Part shown: positions 48,299 through 61,932 of the stretch, in pieces
Position numbering within the stretch: the first letter of the stretch is position 1
How the letters are laid out: each line of letters opens with the position of its first letter
DNA from: Lentinus brumalis
Taxonomy: Eukaryota; Basidiomycota; Agaricomycetes; Polyporales; Polyporaceae
Assembly (NCBI GenBank): GCA_001792895.1
Contig: MARA01000018.1
Coordinates: forward strand, 310,001-374,000
Reading direction: 5' to 3'
DNA length: 64,000 nucleotides
Program-made: the position numbers and the translations under genes
The notes under the pieces: model-generated
What the model was told of the DNA's origin: nothing
The model's database searches: none
The model's input: only the letters and a program-made list of their open reading frames with translations

Positions 48299-51200
48299 CG
48301 TACGGCTCTCGACGACACACGCATACCGGGGACGCCGCCGTGTCGCGTCGGTGCGGCACGGCACCGCGCTCGGGTGCGTGTGGTTTCGTGTCGCTCGCTG
48401 CGCTACGCAGGAGTCCTGACTCCTCCTGTCCTGGACGGACGGGGACGCTGGTCGCGTCTGTATGGGACTCGTACGGTACGAAGCGTAGAATTACGACTTG
48501 TACTTGTGTACGTACTCACAGTTGTAGCACTGCGCCCGCGCGGCGGACAATATATCTTCGTCTTCACTTGTGTTCCGGCGGCCTCTCGCAGCCCTGGACG
48601 TCTGCAGTGAGCGGCCGGTCGCTTTCGAGCCGGGACGCGTGATGGGACGTACGGGAGGATGGGCTCGAAGGCTCGAGAGTCGAGAGCGTGCACGGAGCTG
48701 CATGGACCCTCGGTGAGTGTTGTTCTACTCGTCGTGGTTTCTGAGTCGCTGACGTACCGAGTTCATGCAGGCGGTCCTTCGCGGCGTCGTGCAGCGTTGT
48801 CCGAGGCGTCGGGCAACCCCGAGCTGAAGCACACGCAATCAGAGCATCAGCATGAGTACTCATCGCGAGACTGGACGTACCAAGTTGTCGGTCTGGGATG
48901 CCTCGACCGGGCCAATCACCGGCACTGCGTACTGACGGGCGATATGTCGTCAGTGTCCGATGAGTCCGAGCCGCGAGAACTCACCTAGTGTTCTGCTTGG
49001 TACTGACAGAGAGTCGCCTCGGAGGCGGACAGTTTCGATCTGCGCGGTCTAGCACGCCTGGTGAGTGCAAGGTCAAACCTTCAGACGTACATACCTAGCG
49101 AAGTGATGATAGCGTCGCAGACATCCGCCCGGGCCCGGGCAGAGGAATTCAGGAGCGAGCCGGCCCGATGAGTACCAAGCCGTGCAAGTAAGCATCCCGG
49201 AAAGCGGCTAGGTGGGGCGTACCTTCAAGGCTGCGCATGAAGCTGGCGACTCGTTCGCCTTGCATACCGGCTGTTGGCAGCCTGCTGCCGTGAGTCTGCG
49301 CCCGTATGTCCAAGAGGACGGCTCCCCGGGCGTGCGCGCCATCTACGAGCAAGGCTGGGTGAGTGCAGCTCCTGTTCTTAGCGACGAATGCCGTGTCTGA
49401 CGGGTCGTTCACGGCATTAGCGTGCGAACGAACCATTTCGCGATAGTGCACGGCTCAGGCTGCTGCATCGCGGGGAGTTGTGAGCAGGAGCGGAGCTGAC
49501 AGGTAGCACGGCGTAATCAACGCACCGCTTGTCAAGTACGCCGCCGAGGCGGGCGTCCCGTGGTATAGTGTTCGTCATCTCACGCTTCAACCGGATCTGT
49601 GAACGCATTAAATCGAGAACTACATCGTGCAGCGGCAGCTTGAACACAGGACATACCTTCATTGTGCCGGCTGTAACACGTCCCGGGCAGACCTACATCA
49701 GGGACGGGCTGCAACACCAGGTCAGCCTGAGGTCACATCTGCAGACGAAGGCCGACGACGTACCTCAAAGCGTTCAGCGACCTCCGAGGTGACCGTGACC
49801 GGCTGTCATTGTGCGTAAGCAGCTGGATCGCCGACATTGCAAGCGACCGAGACTCACCGGCAGGTCTTCCCGTATCTGCAACGGGGCGTCTGTGATCTCG
49901 GCTGTTGTGTACATGGAGGAGGAAGGACACGGCGAGCGGCAGCGGCGCGAGCACGGAGTAGCCGCCGGGCTGTGTTGCCGAGATAACGATCTGCGATGCG
50001 CCGCCCAAGTCAGTCTCTCCTCTCGTCCGGCCACCGTGCATGCTAGACTGGCGTACCTGACATGAAGCAGCCGAATCCGAGCTGATACGGCAAGACGTTC
50101 ATGATAGTCGAAGCAGGGATGTCGGAGTGCAGGAAGAACGAGGAGAGCAAGGAGCAACAGCTGCCGGCCAAAGACGGAGACGGCGCGCAAGAGAGGGACA
50201 TCGCGTGCAGTGCCGCCGGTCTGAGCAGGGGAGCAGGATATGAGTGGATGGAGGGCGGAGAGGGGAGAGGGATGGGGATGGGGATGGGGATGGGGGAGAC
50301 GCGTCGAGCTGCCCGGGTACTTGTACCCCGCGGGCAAGCGGTCCTCTCGGGTGCATGGAAACAACGGTCTCCCGACGTGCGGAGAGCGCGGACGAAGTTA
50401 AGCACTACTTCGTACGCTGCACGTCCCACGCGCTGACGTGTTCCTCCGTCGACCAACCAGCGCGGGACACGGGTCAGGCGTGCCCGGGCATGGAGATGCC
50501 CAGAGTGCAGAACAAGGGATAGCGCGTTCTGCGCATGTTCTAGCCTCGGGTGCGTACGTGACTCAGCCTTCGGGTATCTATATGGGCGCTCTTATGGTGA
50601 TGGTTGCGGTATTTGTGTCCGCTCGCGTCGTAGAGCTGGGGATATGGGGCAGGAGGAGAGGGTTACGGGCTCTTGCAGTAGTGCTGGTGATTTCCCATGT
50701 TTCCGGCAGAAGGCAGCTGTATACCTCGCTTGCTGGCTGTACGTGGGTGCTTGGTGATGTATTGTAATTCTCTGATAGCTCGGAGCTCCATACTTTCAAT
50801 GCTTGTGTGTGCGTCATATCCTGCATGTTAGCTCACTTCAGATGATTTCCGCTACAAAGACTCAAACTGTCCATGAACATGCCTGTGTATCAAGCATTTC
50901 AATTACTCCATAGCTGAAAGAAAGGCTCGCAAATTTTCTTTGAACTCTCTGCAGAGGGATTTCATCTGTACAAAGTGCGAGCGCGAAGCGGCAGACAAGC
51001 GCTCGGAGGTAGCGCAAGTTTGCGCCGAATCCGGTACATGTTTCCCGACTACCATCTGGTTCCCGCGCTCGCTTAACCTCCCGCTTGACACTCTAGTATT
51101 ACATGATACTATCTGGGGCGTACACGAGCGGATGCGCGGCCCTGCGCTGGGACAACACGCAAAGGTCAGTGATCCATCATCCCACTGGGCTGAGAGACCA

Positions 51201-51546
51201 CTGTCTCGATCGTTGTGGTATGTCTAGAAGCCGACAGTGAACTGTGTACACTGACTCCGCTTCATAGGCAGCTCTGCATGCCACCCGGGTCCTGAAGACT
51301 TGACATGCACCGAGTGGTGTCTGTGGCACGGGGATTACAGGCAAGATTGACAAATCCGCGCCGGCCGCGCCCCATCATCCAAGAGCAATATTGTGCGGGT
51401 ACCCACGCACCAGCGGCAACACTGCCCGCTAAACCCTGAACGTTCGTCTCTCGGTACCAGTTCCCTGGCTCATGAGCGGCCTCGGCGGTCACTCGTTCCT
51501 CCCCAGCTTCAGCTTTCCCCCCATCTGCCTTCCCCTCGATGTCTTC

Positions 51547-52286
51547 ATGGCAGACGCGTACCCTCCTCCCACCCAAGCCGAGCTCAAAGTCCCAGTGGAG
51601 ATCCGGAGGGTGTGGGCGCAGTATCGGACAGCACGGGACAGGCTACGGGCGGAGCTTCGAGCGCGAGCGAACTACAGACTCAGTGAGCACTGCAGCACCT
51701 TCTCCCCCCGCCGGGCTCTTGCTGACGTGACACAGCGAAGCTGACGGGCATCCCGGGCGCATCCATGCACTGGACAGACGAGGACTTTCTGTTCTACGTC
51801 GTGCAGGTGTATGGGTGCACACTGCTTGGTTGGCCGGCCGACCTCCCGTTCCAGAACATCAGCTCGCTGGAAGGTGGTGTGGTGCCGCTGCTGCGTCTTC
51901 TGAAGCTGTGGAAGACAGGCGAGCTCTGTCTCGTGAAGCTGAACGAGGCTGACAGCCTGAAGGCGATCAACGAGCCGCGGTGCTTCCTGCCAAACCCTGC
52001 GCTCCGTGCAGCGAAGAAGCCACAGCCAGACGCTGTTCCTGACGTCCCCCAGCATGTTCTGCACCCCTACGACCTCCATATCATCGCCGGGCCGTCCTCC
52101 GCGCCTTCCGCCGTGGACATCCCGCCCATCCGCCAGCGCCGCCAGCGTTCAGACACAAAGCGGCCGCACCGCCGTGAGATGCGGTACAAGCGCGGGGTGC
52201 AGACTCCGGCGCACGTCTATGAGGCTCCTGTCGAGTTTGCACAGTTCACCATGTCCTCTGTAGCGTTCTCGGACTACCCTGTGTAG
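51547..52286 (+). CDS. 228-residue basidiomycete repeat-associated protein, copy in E2
   Basis: Two exons with the intron at 51683-51735. The protein appears identical to the E1 copy, so it has been duplicated recently or homogenised. Frame intact. Confidence 0.65.
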
Positions 52287-53326
52287 TGTCCAATATATGT
52301 ACATGTTTTCTATGAATGCATGATGCGCAGTTGGCCGCTGTACCACAGGGTCCATCCTGGATCAAGGCACCCACTGGCAATCTCCCTGACAGCCTGCGGT
52401 CCCGTTGCGCATCCAAGACACGGCGATAAGATACCGCACACTGAACAGGCTTAACAAACAGACGGCTCTGCGTTTCCTTGAGGTTCTGGTTTAACCACAG
52501 GATCCAGTCTTCAAGATGTCCTCCAGCCTGGCCCTATCCTATGCAGCTGGTAGGACAGCAGAATATTCAGACGAAGCTGACACTCAAGCCCCCGGTTGCA
52601 ATACAAAGTGAATGATGCGGCGGACATTGAACACACTGCCGAAGCGAACAGAAAATTAGACCGGGTGCTGCCGTCTACCTCTCGAATTGTGCACGCTGGC
52701 TGCTGCTGAGGCCCGGGGCTCTGTATAAGTAGCTCACAGCGTCGAGAAAATACATGCACAAGTCATGGTAAACCAGCGGCCATTCTCTGAAGTACATACG
52801 CAGCTCAAGAACACCCGCCGCGAACCACAAACCATGATCACGGCACACTTAACACCGCTGATCGCCGCCGCGACACCGCCCAAGTGATGCGACGAACATC
52901 CACTGTTGCCGAGTATCGCCCAAGCGACCATGCGTCGTGCACCTCTCCCCCCGAAATCTGAAAGCCTTGCACTCTCAAGCCCTCAAAGCATAGCTGTGTT
53001 CGGGGCAAGGAGATATATTGCTGGAGCCTCGAGTACATACAACAGAGGCCAAGGACGGAGGACGGCTCGAGCCTCGAAGGGCGTACTTCAAAGTTCATAT
53101 TGCGCACGCAGATCGCCGTCATAACCGCGGCAGAGTGAAGCGACAAATATTCCCATAGCCATATGAGGCGCCATCCCAGCTCCTCGAGCCCTGCCCTTTC
53201 GAGGTGTGCAAGCCACAGCTGTAGGAAGGAACAAGATATATTCTCGACCTCGAGTACACAACCAAGTTCGAGAACACCCACCTCGACGGACGGACCTACC
53301 TGTCCACCGCACCTACCTGTCCTCTC

Positions 53327-53383
53327 CTCCACTCTCCGCTGAACTCTCCACTCTCCGCTGAACTCTCCACTCTCCGCTGAACT
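53327..53383. repeat. 19-bp minisatellite, 3 units (E2)
   Basis: Three perfect units. Confidence 0.9.
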
Positions 53384-53514
53384 CTCTAAGGATTTGTCTG
53401 CTCCCCTGGCAGGCCTCCTCCGCACCGCGGCACCCGCATCACCGCCGCCGCTTGCCGATCCGAGCCCCGCAGAGCGCGTACTGCTGCGCGTGAAGGGTCG
53501 CAGCCGGGGTACGC

Positions 53515-54665
53515 GTCGCTCCAAGTGAAACGCACGCCGGGCACCCCATCCATTCGGTTGCTCGACTGGCTTGGGAACATAGAAGGCGGGTCGTGTGTTG
53601 GGGGTCGTAGAGCGGAGGTCGATTAGGAGGTCATAGTACGAGGGCTTGTCTAGGAAGATAGAGTCCGTCGTGCAGGCAATCCAGCCGCGGCCGGACTTGC
53701 TCTCGAAGTCGAGCTTGTCCAGGTCGTTCAGGGTGACCATCCCGAGCACCTTGAGGGGGGCGGTGCTCTTTCCCTGCAGTCTCGGTGGCGGCTCGTCGTC
53801 GCCCTCGTCAAAGTCGTAGGCAGACACGAGCGCGCTGATCTGCTCCTCGTAGCAGGTGTCGGCAGCGACATGGCACAGGATGCAGGCAGCCTCTACAGGT
53901 GGGCGGTGATGATGAGCACGCGTCGCCGTCCGAGAATGTGCTTGTACAGCGTCAGGGACGAGGGGCCGAGGATGCGCAGGAGGTGGGGGAGGTGCGTGGT
54001 AGGAGCGCAGTCCGACCGAGAGCCCTCGAGCTCTGAGCCCCAGCCCTCCCAGGTGCCCGAGCTACTGTCGTCACGCACCTTGCGCTCCTCGAAGAACATG
54101 CGCGCGGGCTCCCAGTCGCTCTCCAACGGCTCCAGCGTGTCGCGGTCCTCCATAGACGTGTAGATGTCGTTCACGAGCTCCTTGAGCGCAGCGACGTGGC
54201 GCCAAGGACGAGCGCGGGGAGACTTGGCGAGAAGGATGCCCAGAGACGAGAGGCGGAAGCCGCGGTGGCCGTCCTCGGACGTCCGCCGCCTGCGGAACAC
54301 GCAGACGCCGTGGTGGTCGTCCTTGGTGAAGTAACTGCGCGGTGGACGACTCAGCAAGCAGACGCAGGAAGAGAAAAACGCACACTACATCCCGCTCAAC
54401 CGCGTGCAAGCCACTGGGCAGACAGCTGAACTCGACATTCGAGAGGTCCAAGTCTGCGCACCAAAGGTGTTCAATCACGCTCCCGCAGCATCCTGGACAG
54501 CCGTACCCTCGGAGATCTTCAGAGACCAATCTATAACATTGCCCTGCGTTCTGTGAAAGGATGTGTGGAATATGGCGACTGCGCGGGTGTCAGCGTACGC
54601 GGAGAAGACGGCAACGACATGGGCTTACTCAAATCTTGAGGAGTTCGGTCGTCCGTAGAAAGCAT
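53515..54665 (-). pseudogene. truncated DENN gene, copy in S3
   Basis: Exons 1-4 only. The G6 run that is shortened in the other fragments is intact here (53755-53760), but a base is missing near 53905 (gggcggtg instead of gggcgggtg), breaking the frame further upstream in the gene. Its upstream region is type A, like that of the intact gene. Confidence 0.9.
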
Positions 54666-55671
54666 GGAAAGCGCGCACAGGCCGCGACTGCAAGCTATAC
54701 AGCTGTCTACGTCGCGAACAAGGTCGTCAAGGTCGTCAAGAGCGTCGAGGGGGTCGTCGAGATGGTCGTGGTCGTCGGCAGAGACAGCGCCCTCGAAACG
54801 CCGACTATGCACTGCTGACTAAGCCATACTCGCCCAACTCTCCGTCTGTTCTTTGCACCCTGAAACCCCTCCTTGCTCGCCCCTCGCCCTCGGACAGTGA
54901 GTCCCTCGGTTGGTGTCTAGTAGTGCTCGCCTGTACGTCGCGTAGTCCAATGCATCCCTCGTGCCCCCTCTTGCACGCCCCCCACGCTCTGCCCCGCGCC
55001 CACCTTCCCGCCCTGCGACTGGCCCGTACTATTGCGCCCGCCCTTGGATCCAACGCAGGTGAGTTCCCATTGACTGCGTATGTACATGTACATCCCAGCC
55101 CTTTCCGCGACACCCGCCCATCCACGCTCCTCCTTCCCTCCGCCCGAGAGATTCGCGTCGCTGCCTTCGCCCGCGCTCGACGCAGCCCTCCATGCCCGCT
55201 CACCAAGTCCCGAGTGCGCTCTCCGCCCCCGCCTCTGTCCCTCACTCACTCTAGCACACTCACACCCCGGCGGTCCTCCAGAGCACACGGCGTACGCATC
55301 ACGGCCGGCTCGAGATGCCCCCATTGAGCTGCTTCGACGTCGCGCACGCACTCGTGCACCAGCATCGTCTTCGCTGCCGGCCCCGACGCGTCCTGCCACC
55401 GCCCACCATGCCTCACCAGCTGCCCGTCATGCGAAACGAGGCCCGCGACAAGCGGGAGCACCCTTTCAGTCCGGCTTCTAGCCTCGACCGCCGCGGTGAC
55501 GCGACTCGATCACAGCGCAAGTCCTCGCACTCGCACTTACGAGCCACGCAGCGCACCCGTCCCTCTTTTACGCACGACACCTCGGACGGCATGTACCAAG
55601 CCCGAGGAACGATTCGCGCACGTTGCGCTGCGCTCGGGCAAAGATCAACACTTCGTCAAGACCGCGCTCTC

Positions 55672-56716
55672 AGCGCTGACCCCGACGCGACTCGCCATAC
55701 CTCGCTCCAGCCCCGACGGATCGCAGCGAATACTTGCACACAGCCTACTCGAACACCAACCAACGTGCAGCGACTGTCTCAGCCCCGTCCGAGGACGTCT
55801 GAAATCGGCCGTTCGGGCGGATTCCATTGCTGTCCGCCGCCCCACCGACTTCGGGCGACAACAGCACCCCGCAGGCTCAACCAATCCGCGCGAAACGTCA
55901 GGTACGGCATCCGTACATCCCGAAGAGTGCACCACGCGTGTTTCGCGGCGGTCCGTCGCGTTCTCAAAAATCGCCATGGCGCAAGTTTCAGCGCCCATCC
56001 CAACTCGAACCCGACATATCTCGCCCCGGCAGCGACGGATCGCCGCGAATCCTTGCACACAGCCTACCCGAACCCCAAGCAATGTGCAGCGGCCGTTTCA
56101 AGCCCGGCAGAGCAGGTCCAAAATCGGGCGTTCGGGCGCATTTCATTGCTGTTCGCCGCCCCGCCCACTTCGGGCGACGACAGCGCACCAAGACCCCGAC
56201 GGATCGGCGCGAAACTTCGGGGACGATGTGCGTGCACCCCGGAGAGTGTACCCCGTGCGTTTCGCGCCGATCCGGCGAGATGTCAAAATTCGTTCACGTC
56301 GCGTCCACGGCCCGCACGCAGACTCGCCCCGGCATATTCCACGTCAGCGCCACGGACGAGCCGCGACGCCTCGCACACACACTGCTGGTGTACCAGACGA
56401 CGTGCAGCGCGGAGCCAGCCGCGTCCGACGAGGTTTCAAGAACGACTTTGAGCGGGCTTCATTGCTGGTACGTACTTCGGACGAGGACAGCGCACTGGGA
56501 CCTCAACGGACCGGTACGAAACCTCGCAGGCGGAATGCGTGCACCCCGGACAGTGTGCTGCGAACGTTTCGTGGCGGCCCGGCGAGGTCTGGAACTCGGC
56601 CCTCGTTGCGGCCCTCGATGCGGACGCGGACTCGACTTGCGATAACTCAGCAACTGGTCGACGGACGCCCTCGAGACTTGGCACGCTCACCAGACGACTC
56701 GAGTCGCGTCACCTCG
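55672..56716. repeat. ~320-bp tandem repeats in E3
   Basis: Same array as in E0 with more small deletions in the third unit (near 56280-56470), where one frame is interrupted. Confidence 0.78.
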
Positions 56717-59700
56717 ACACACGCACGTACGGCTCTCGACGACACACGCATACCGGGGACGGCGCCGTGTCGCGTCGGTGCGGCACCGCACCGCACTCGA
56801 GTGTTTGTGTGGTTTCATGTATTTCGCTGCGCTCCGAAGGAGTTCTCACTCCTACTGGACGGCCGGGGACGCTGGTCGCGTCTGTATGGGACTCGTATGG
56901 TACGAAGCGTAGAATTACGACTTGTACTTGTGTACGTACTCACAGTTGTAGCACTGCGCCCGCGCGGCGGACAATATATCTTCGTCTTCACTTGTGTTCC
57001 GGCGGCCTCTCGCAGCCCTGGACGTCTGCAGTGAGCGGCCGGTCGCTTTCGAGCCGGGACACGTGATGGGACGTACGGGAGGATGGGCTCGAAGGCTCGA
57101 GAGTCGAGAGCGTGCACGGAGCTGCATGGACCCTCGGTGAGTGTTGTTCTACTCGTCGTGGTTTCTGAGTCGCTGACGTACCGAGTTCATGCAGGCGGTC
57201 CTTCGCGGCGTCGTGCAGCGTTGTCCGAGGCGTCGGGCAACCCCGAGCTGAAGCACACGCAATCAGAGCGTCAGCATGAGTACTCATCGCGAGACTGGAC
57301 GTACCAAGTTGTCGGTCTGGGATGCCTCGACCGGGCCAATCACCGGCACTGCGTACTGACGGGCGATATGTCGTCAGTGTCCGATGAGTCCGAGCGGCGA
57401 GAACTCACCTAGTGTTCTGTTGGGTACTGACAGAGAGTCGCCTCGGAGGCGGACAGTTTCGATCTGCGCGGTCTAGCACGCCTCGGTGAGTGCAAGGTCA
57501 AACCTTCATGAAGCGAGCAACACTGACGTACATACCTAGCGAAGTGATGATAGCGTCGCAGACATCCGCCCGGGCCCGGGCAGAGGAATTCAGGAGCGAG
57601 CCGGCCCGATGAGTACCAAGCCGTGCAAGCTGCCAACAAGTAAGCATCCCGGAAAGCGGCTAGGTGGGCGTACCTTCAAGGCTGCGCATGAAGCTGGCGA
57701 CTCGTTCGCCTTGCATACCGGCTGCTGGCAGCCTGCTGCTATGAGTCTGCGTTCGTACCTCCAAGAGGACGGCTCCCCGGGCGTGCGCGCCATCTACGAG
57801 CAAGGTCAGGTGAGTGCAGCTCCTGTTCTCAGCGACGAATGCCGTGTCTGACGGGTCGTTCACGGCATCAGCGTGCGAACGAACCATTTCGCGATAGTGC
57901 ACGGCTCAGGCTGCTGCATCGCGGGGAGTTGTGAGCAGGGGCGGAGCTGACAGGTAGCACGGCGTAATCAACGCACCGCTTGTCAAGTACGCCGCGGAGG
58001 CGGGCGTCCCGTGGTTTAGTGTTCGTCATCTCACGCTTCAACCGGATCTGTGAACGCATTAAATCGAGAACTACGTCGTGCAGCGGCAGCTTGAACACAG
58101 GACATACCTTCATTGTGCCGGCTGTAACACGTCCCGGGCAGACCTACATCAGGGACGGGCTGCAACACCAGGTCAGCCTGAGGTCACATCTGCAGACGAA
58201 GGCCGACGACGTACCTCAAAGCGTTCAGCGACCTCCGAGGTGACCGTGACCGGCTGTCATTGTGCGTAAGCAGCTGGATCGCCGACATTGCAAGCGACCG
58301 AGACTCACCGGCAGGTCTTCCCATATCTGCAACGGGCCGTCTGTGATCTCGGCCGTTGTGTACATGGAGGAGGAAGGACACGGCGAGCGGCAGGGCGCGA
58401 GCACGAGTAGCCGCCGGGTTGCGTTGCCGAGATAACGATCTGCGATGCGCCGCCCAAGTCAGTCTCTCCTCTCGTCCGGCCACCGTGCATGCTAGACTGG
58501 CGTACCTGACATGAAGCAGCCGAATCCGAGTTGACCTACGGCAAGACGTTTATGATAGTCGAAGCAGGGATGTCGGAGTGCAGGAAGAACGAGAGAGCAA
58601 GGAGCAACAGCTGCCGGCCAAAGACGGAGACGGCGCGCAAGAGAGGGACTCGCGTGCAGTGCCGCCGGTCTGAGCAGGGGAGCAGAATATGAGTGGATGG
58701 AGGGCGGAGAGGGGAGAGGGATGGGGATGGGGATGGGGGAGACGCGTCGAGCTGCCCGGGTACTTGTACCCCGCGGGCAAGCGGTCCTCTCGGGTGCATG
58801 GAAACAACGGTCTCCCGACGTGCGGAGAGCGCGGACGAAGGTAAGCACTACTTCGTATGCTGCACGTCTTACGCGCTGATGTGTTCCTCCGTCAGCCAAC
58901 CAGCGCGGGACACGGGTCAGGCGTGCCCGGGCATGGAGATGCCCAGAGTGCAGAACAAGGGATAGCGCGTTCTGCGCATGTTCTAGCCTCGGGTGCGTGC
59001 GTGACTCAGCCTTCGGGTATCTATATGGGCGCTTTCATGGTGATGGTTGCGGTATCTGCGTCCGCTCGCGTCGTAGAGTCGGAGATGTGGGGCAGGAGGA
59101 GAGGGTGACGGGCTCTTGCAGTAGTGCGGGTGATTTCCCATGTTTCCGGCAGAACGCGGCCGTATACCTCGCTTGCTGGCAGTCTGTCGGTGCTTGGTAA
59201 TGTATTGTAATTTTATGATAGCTCGGGCTCCGTACATTCTACGCTCGAGCTCGTCAAATCCTGCATGTTAGCTCAATTTACATGATTTCCGCTACAAAGA
59301 CTCAAACGTCCATGAACATGCCTGTGTATCAAGCATCTCAATTCCTCCATAGCTGAAAGAAAGGCTCGCAAATTTTCTTTGAACTCTCTGCAGAGGGATT
59401 TCATCTGTACAAAGTGCGAGCGCGAAGCGGCAGACAAGCGCTCGGAGGTAGCGCAAGTTTGCGCCGAATCCGGTACATGTTTCCCGACTACCATCTGGTT
59501 CCCGCGCTCGCTTAACCTCCCGCTTGACACTCTAGTATTACATGATACTATCTGGGGCGTACACGAGCGGATGCGCGGCCCTGCGCTGGGACAACACGCA
59601 AAGGTCAGTGATCCATCATCCCACTGGGCTGAGAGACCACTGTCTCGATCGTTGTGGTATGTCTAGAAGCCGACAGTGAACTGTGTACACTGACTCCGCT

Positions 59701-59985
59701 TCATAGGCAGCTCTGCATGCCACCCGGGTCCTGAAGACTTGACATGCACCGAGTGGTGTCTGTGGCACGGGGATTACAGGCAAGATTGACAAATCCGCGC
59801 CGGCCGCGCCCCATCATCCAAGAGCAATATTGTGCGGGTACCCACGCACCAGCGGCAACACTGCCCGCTAAACCCTGAACGTTCGTCTCTCGGTACCAGT
59901 TCCCTGGCTCATGAGTGGCCTCGGCGGTCACTCGTTCCTCCCCAGCTTCAGCTTTCCCCCCATCTGCCTTCCCCTCGATGTCTTC

Positions 59986-60725
59986 ATGGCAGACGCGTAC
60001 CCTCCTCCCACCCAAGCCGAGCTCAAAGTCCCAGTGGAGATCCGGAGGGTGTGGGCGCAGTATCGGACAGCACGGGACAGGCTACGGGCGGAGCTTCGAG
60101 CGCGAGCGAACTACAGACTCAGTGAGCACTGCAGCACCTTCTCCCCCCGCCGGGCTCTTGCTGACGTGACACAGCGAAGCTGACGGGCATCCCGGGCGCA
60201 TCCATGCACTGGACAGACGAGGACTTTCTGTTCTACGTCGTGCAGGTGTATGGGTGCACACTGCTTGGTTGGCCGGCCGACCTCCCGTTCCAGAACATCA
60301 GCTCGCTGGAAGGCGGTGTGGTGCCGCTGCTGCGTCTTCTGAAGCTGTGGAAGACAGGCGAGCTCTGTCTCGTGAAGCTGAACGAGGCTGACAGCCTGAA
60401 GGCGATCAACGAGCCGCGGTGCTTCCTGCCAAACCCTGCGCTCCGTGCAGCGAAGAAGCCACAGCCAGACGCTGTTCCTGACGTCCCCCAGCATGTTCTG
60501 CACCCCTACGACCTCCATATCATCGCCGGGCCGTCCTCCGCGCCTTCCGCCGTGGACATCCCGCCCATCCGCCAGCGCCGCCAGCGTTCAGACACAAAGC
60601 GGCCGCACCGCCGTGAGATGCGGTACAAGCGCGGGGTGCAGACTCCGGCGCACGTCTATGAGGCTCCTGTCGAGTTTGCACAGTTCACCATGTCCTCTGT
60701 AGCGTTCTCGGACTACCCTGTGTAG
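59986..60725 (+). CDS. 228-residue basidiomycete repeat-associated protein, copy in E3
   Basis: Two exons with the intron at 60122-60174; intact and of the E1/E2 type (it has the Arg, Thr and Asp variants of those copies). Confidence 0.65.
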
Positions 60726-61764
60726 TGTCCAATATATGTACATGTTTTCTATGAATGCATGATGCGCAGTTGGCCGCTGTACCACAGGGTCCATCCTGGA
60801 TCAAGGCACCCACTGGCAATCTCCCTGACAGCCTGCGGTCCCGTTGCGCATCCAAGACACGGCGATAAGATACCGCACACTGAACAGGCTTAACAAACAG
60901 ACGGCTCTGCGTTTCCTTGAGGTTCTGGTTTAACCACAGGATCCAGTCTTCAAGATGTCCTCCAGCCTGGCCCTATCCTATGCAGCTGGTAGGACAGCAG
61001 AATATTCAGACGAAGCTGACACTCAAGCCCCCGGTTGCAATACAAAGTGAATGATGCGGCGGACATTGAACACACTGCCGAAGCGAACAGAAAATTAGAC
61101 CGGGTGCTGCCGTCTACCTCTCGAATTGTGCACGCTGGCTGCTGCTGAGGCCCGGGGCTCTGTATAAGTAGCTCACAGCGTCGAGAAAATACATGCACAA
61201 GTCATGGTAAACCAGCGGCCATTCTCTGAAGTACATACGCAGCTCAAGAACACCCGCCGCGAACCACAAACCATGATCACGGCACACTTAACACCGCTGA
61301 TCGCCGCCGCGACACCACCCAAGTGATGCGACGAACATCCACTGTTGCCGAGTATCGCCCAAGCGACCATGCGTCGTGCACCTCTCCCCCCGAAATCTGA
61401 AAGCCTTGCACTCTCAAGCCCTCAAAGCATAGCTGTGTTCGGGGCAAGGAGATATATTGCTGGAGCCTCGAGTACATACAACAGAGGCCAAGGACGGAGG
61501 ACGGCTCGAGCCTCGAAGGGCGTACTTCAAAGTTCATATTGCGCACGCAGATCGCCGTCATAACCGCGGCAGAGTGAAGCGACAAATATTCCCATAGCCA
61601 TATGAGGCGCCATCCCAGCTCCTCGAGCCCTGCCCTTTCGAGGTGTGCAAGCCACAGCTGTAGGAAGGAACAAATATATTCTCGACCTCGAGTACACAAC
61701 CAAGTTCGAGAACACCCACCTCGACGGACGGACCTACCTGTCCACCGCACCTACCTGTCCTCTC

Positions 61765-61801
61765 CTCCCTCTCCGCTGAACTCTCCACTCTCCGCTGAAC
61801 T
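61765..61801. repeat. 19-bp minisatellite, 2 units (E3)
   Basis: One imperfect 18-nt unit and one full unit, against three in the other E copies. Confidence 0.85.
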
Positions 61802-61932
61802 CTCCAAGGATTTGTCTGCTCCCCTGGCAGGCCTCCTCCGCACCGCGGCACCCGCATCACCGCCGCCGCTTGCCGATCCGAGCCCCGCAGAGCGCGTACT
61901 GCTGCGCGTGAAGGGTCGCAGCCGGGGTACGC

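Larger units (their letters stand above)
46456..53514 (+). repeat. segment E2 (7.06 kb)
   Basis: Third E copy, almost identical to E1: I noticed only a handful of differences (a G/T change near 37711/46457, single-base indels in C or G runs near 38206, 39628 and 40229 of E1). It contains tandem repeats (47238-48298), the G-rich run (50270-50297), the 228-residue gene and the minisatellite. Confidence 0.87.
54839..61932 (+). repeat. segment E3 (7.09 kb), mosaic
   Basis: Fourth E copy. Its left part (to about 57,700) follows the E0 variant, its right part (from about 59,500) follows E1/E2, and the middle switches more than once. It contains tandem repeats (55672-56716), a G-rich run near 58718-58740, the 228-residue gene and a shortened minisatellite. 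Confidence 0.85.
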
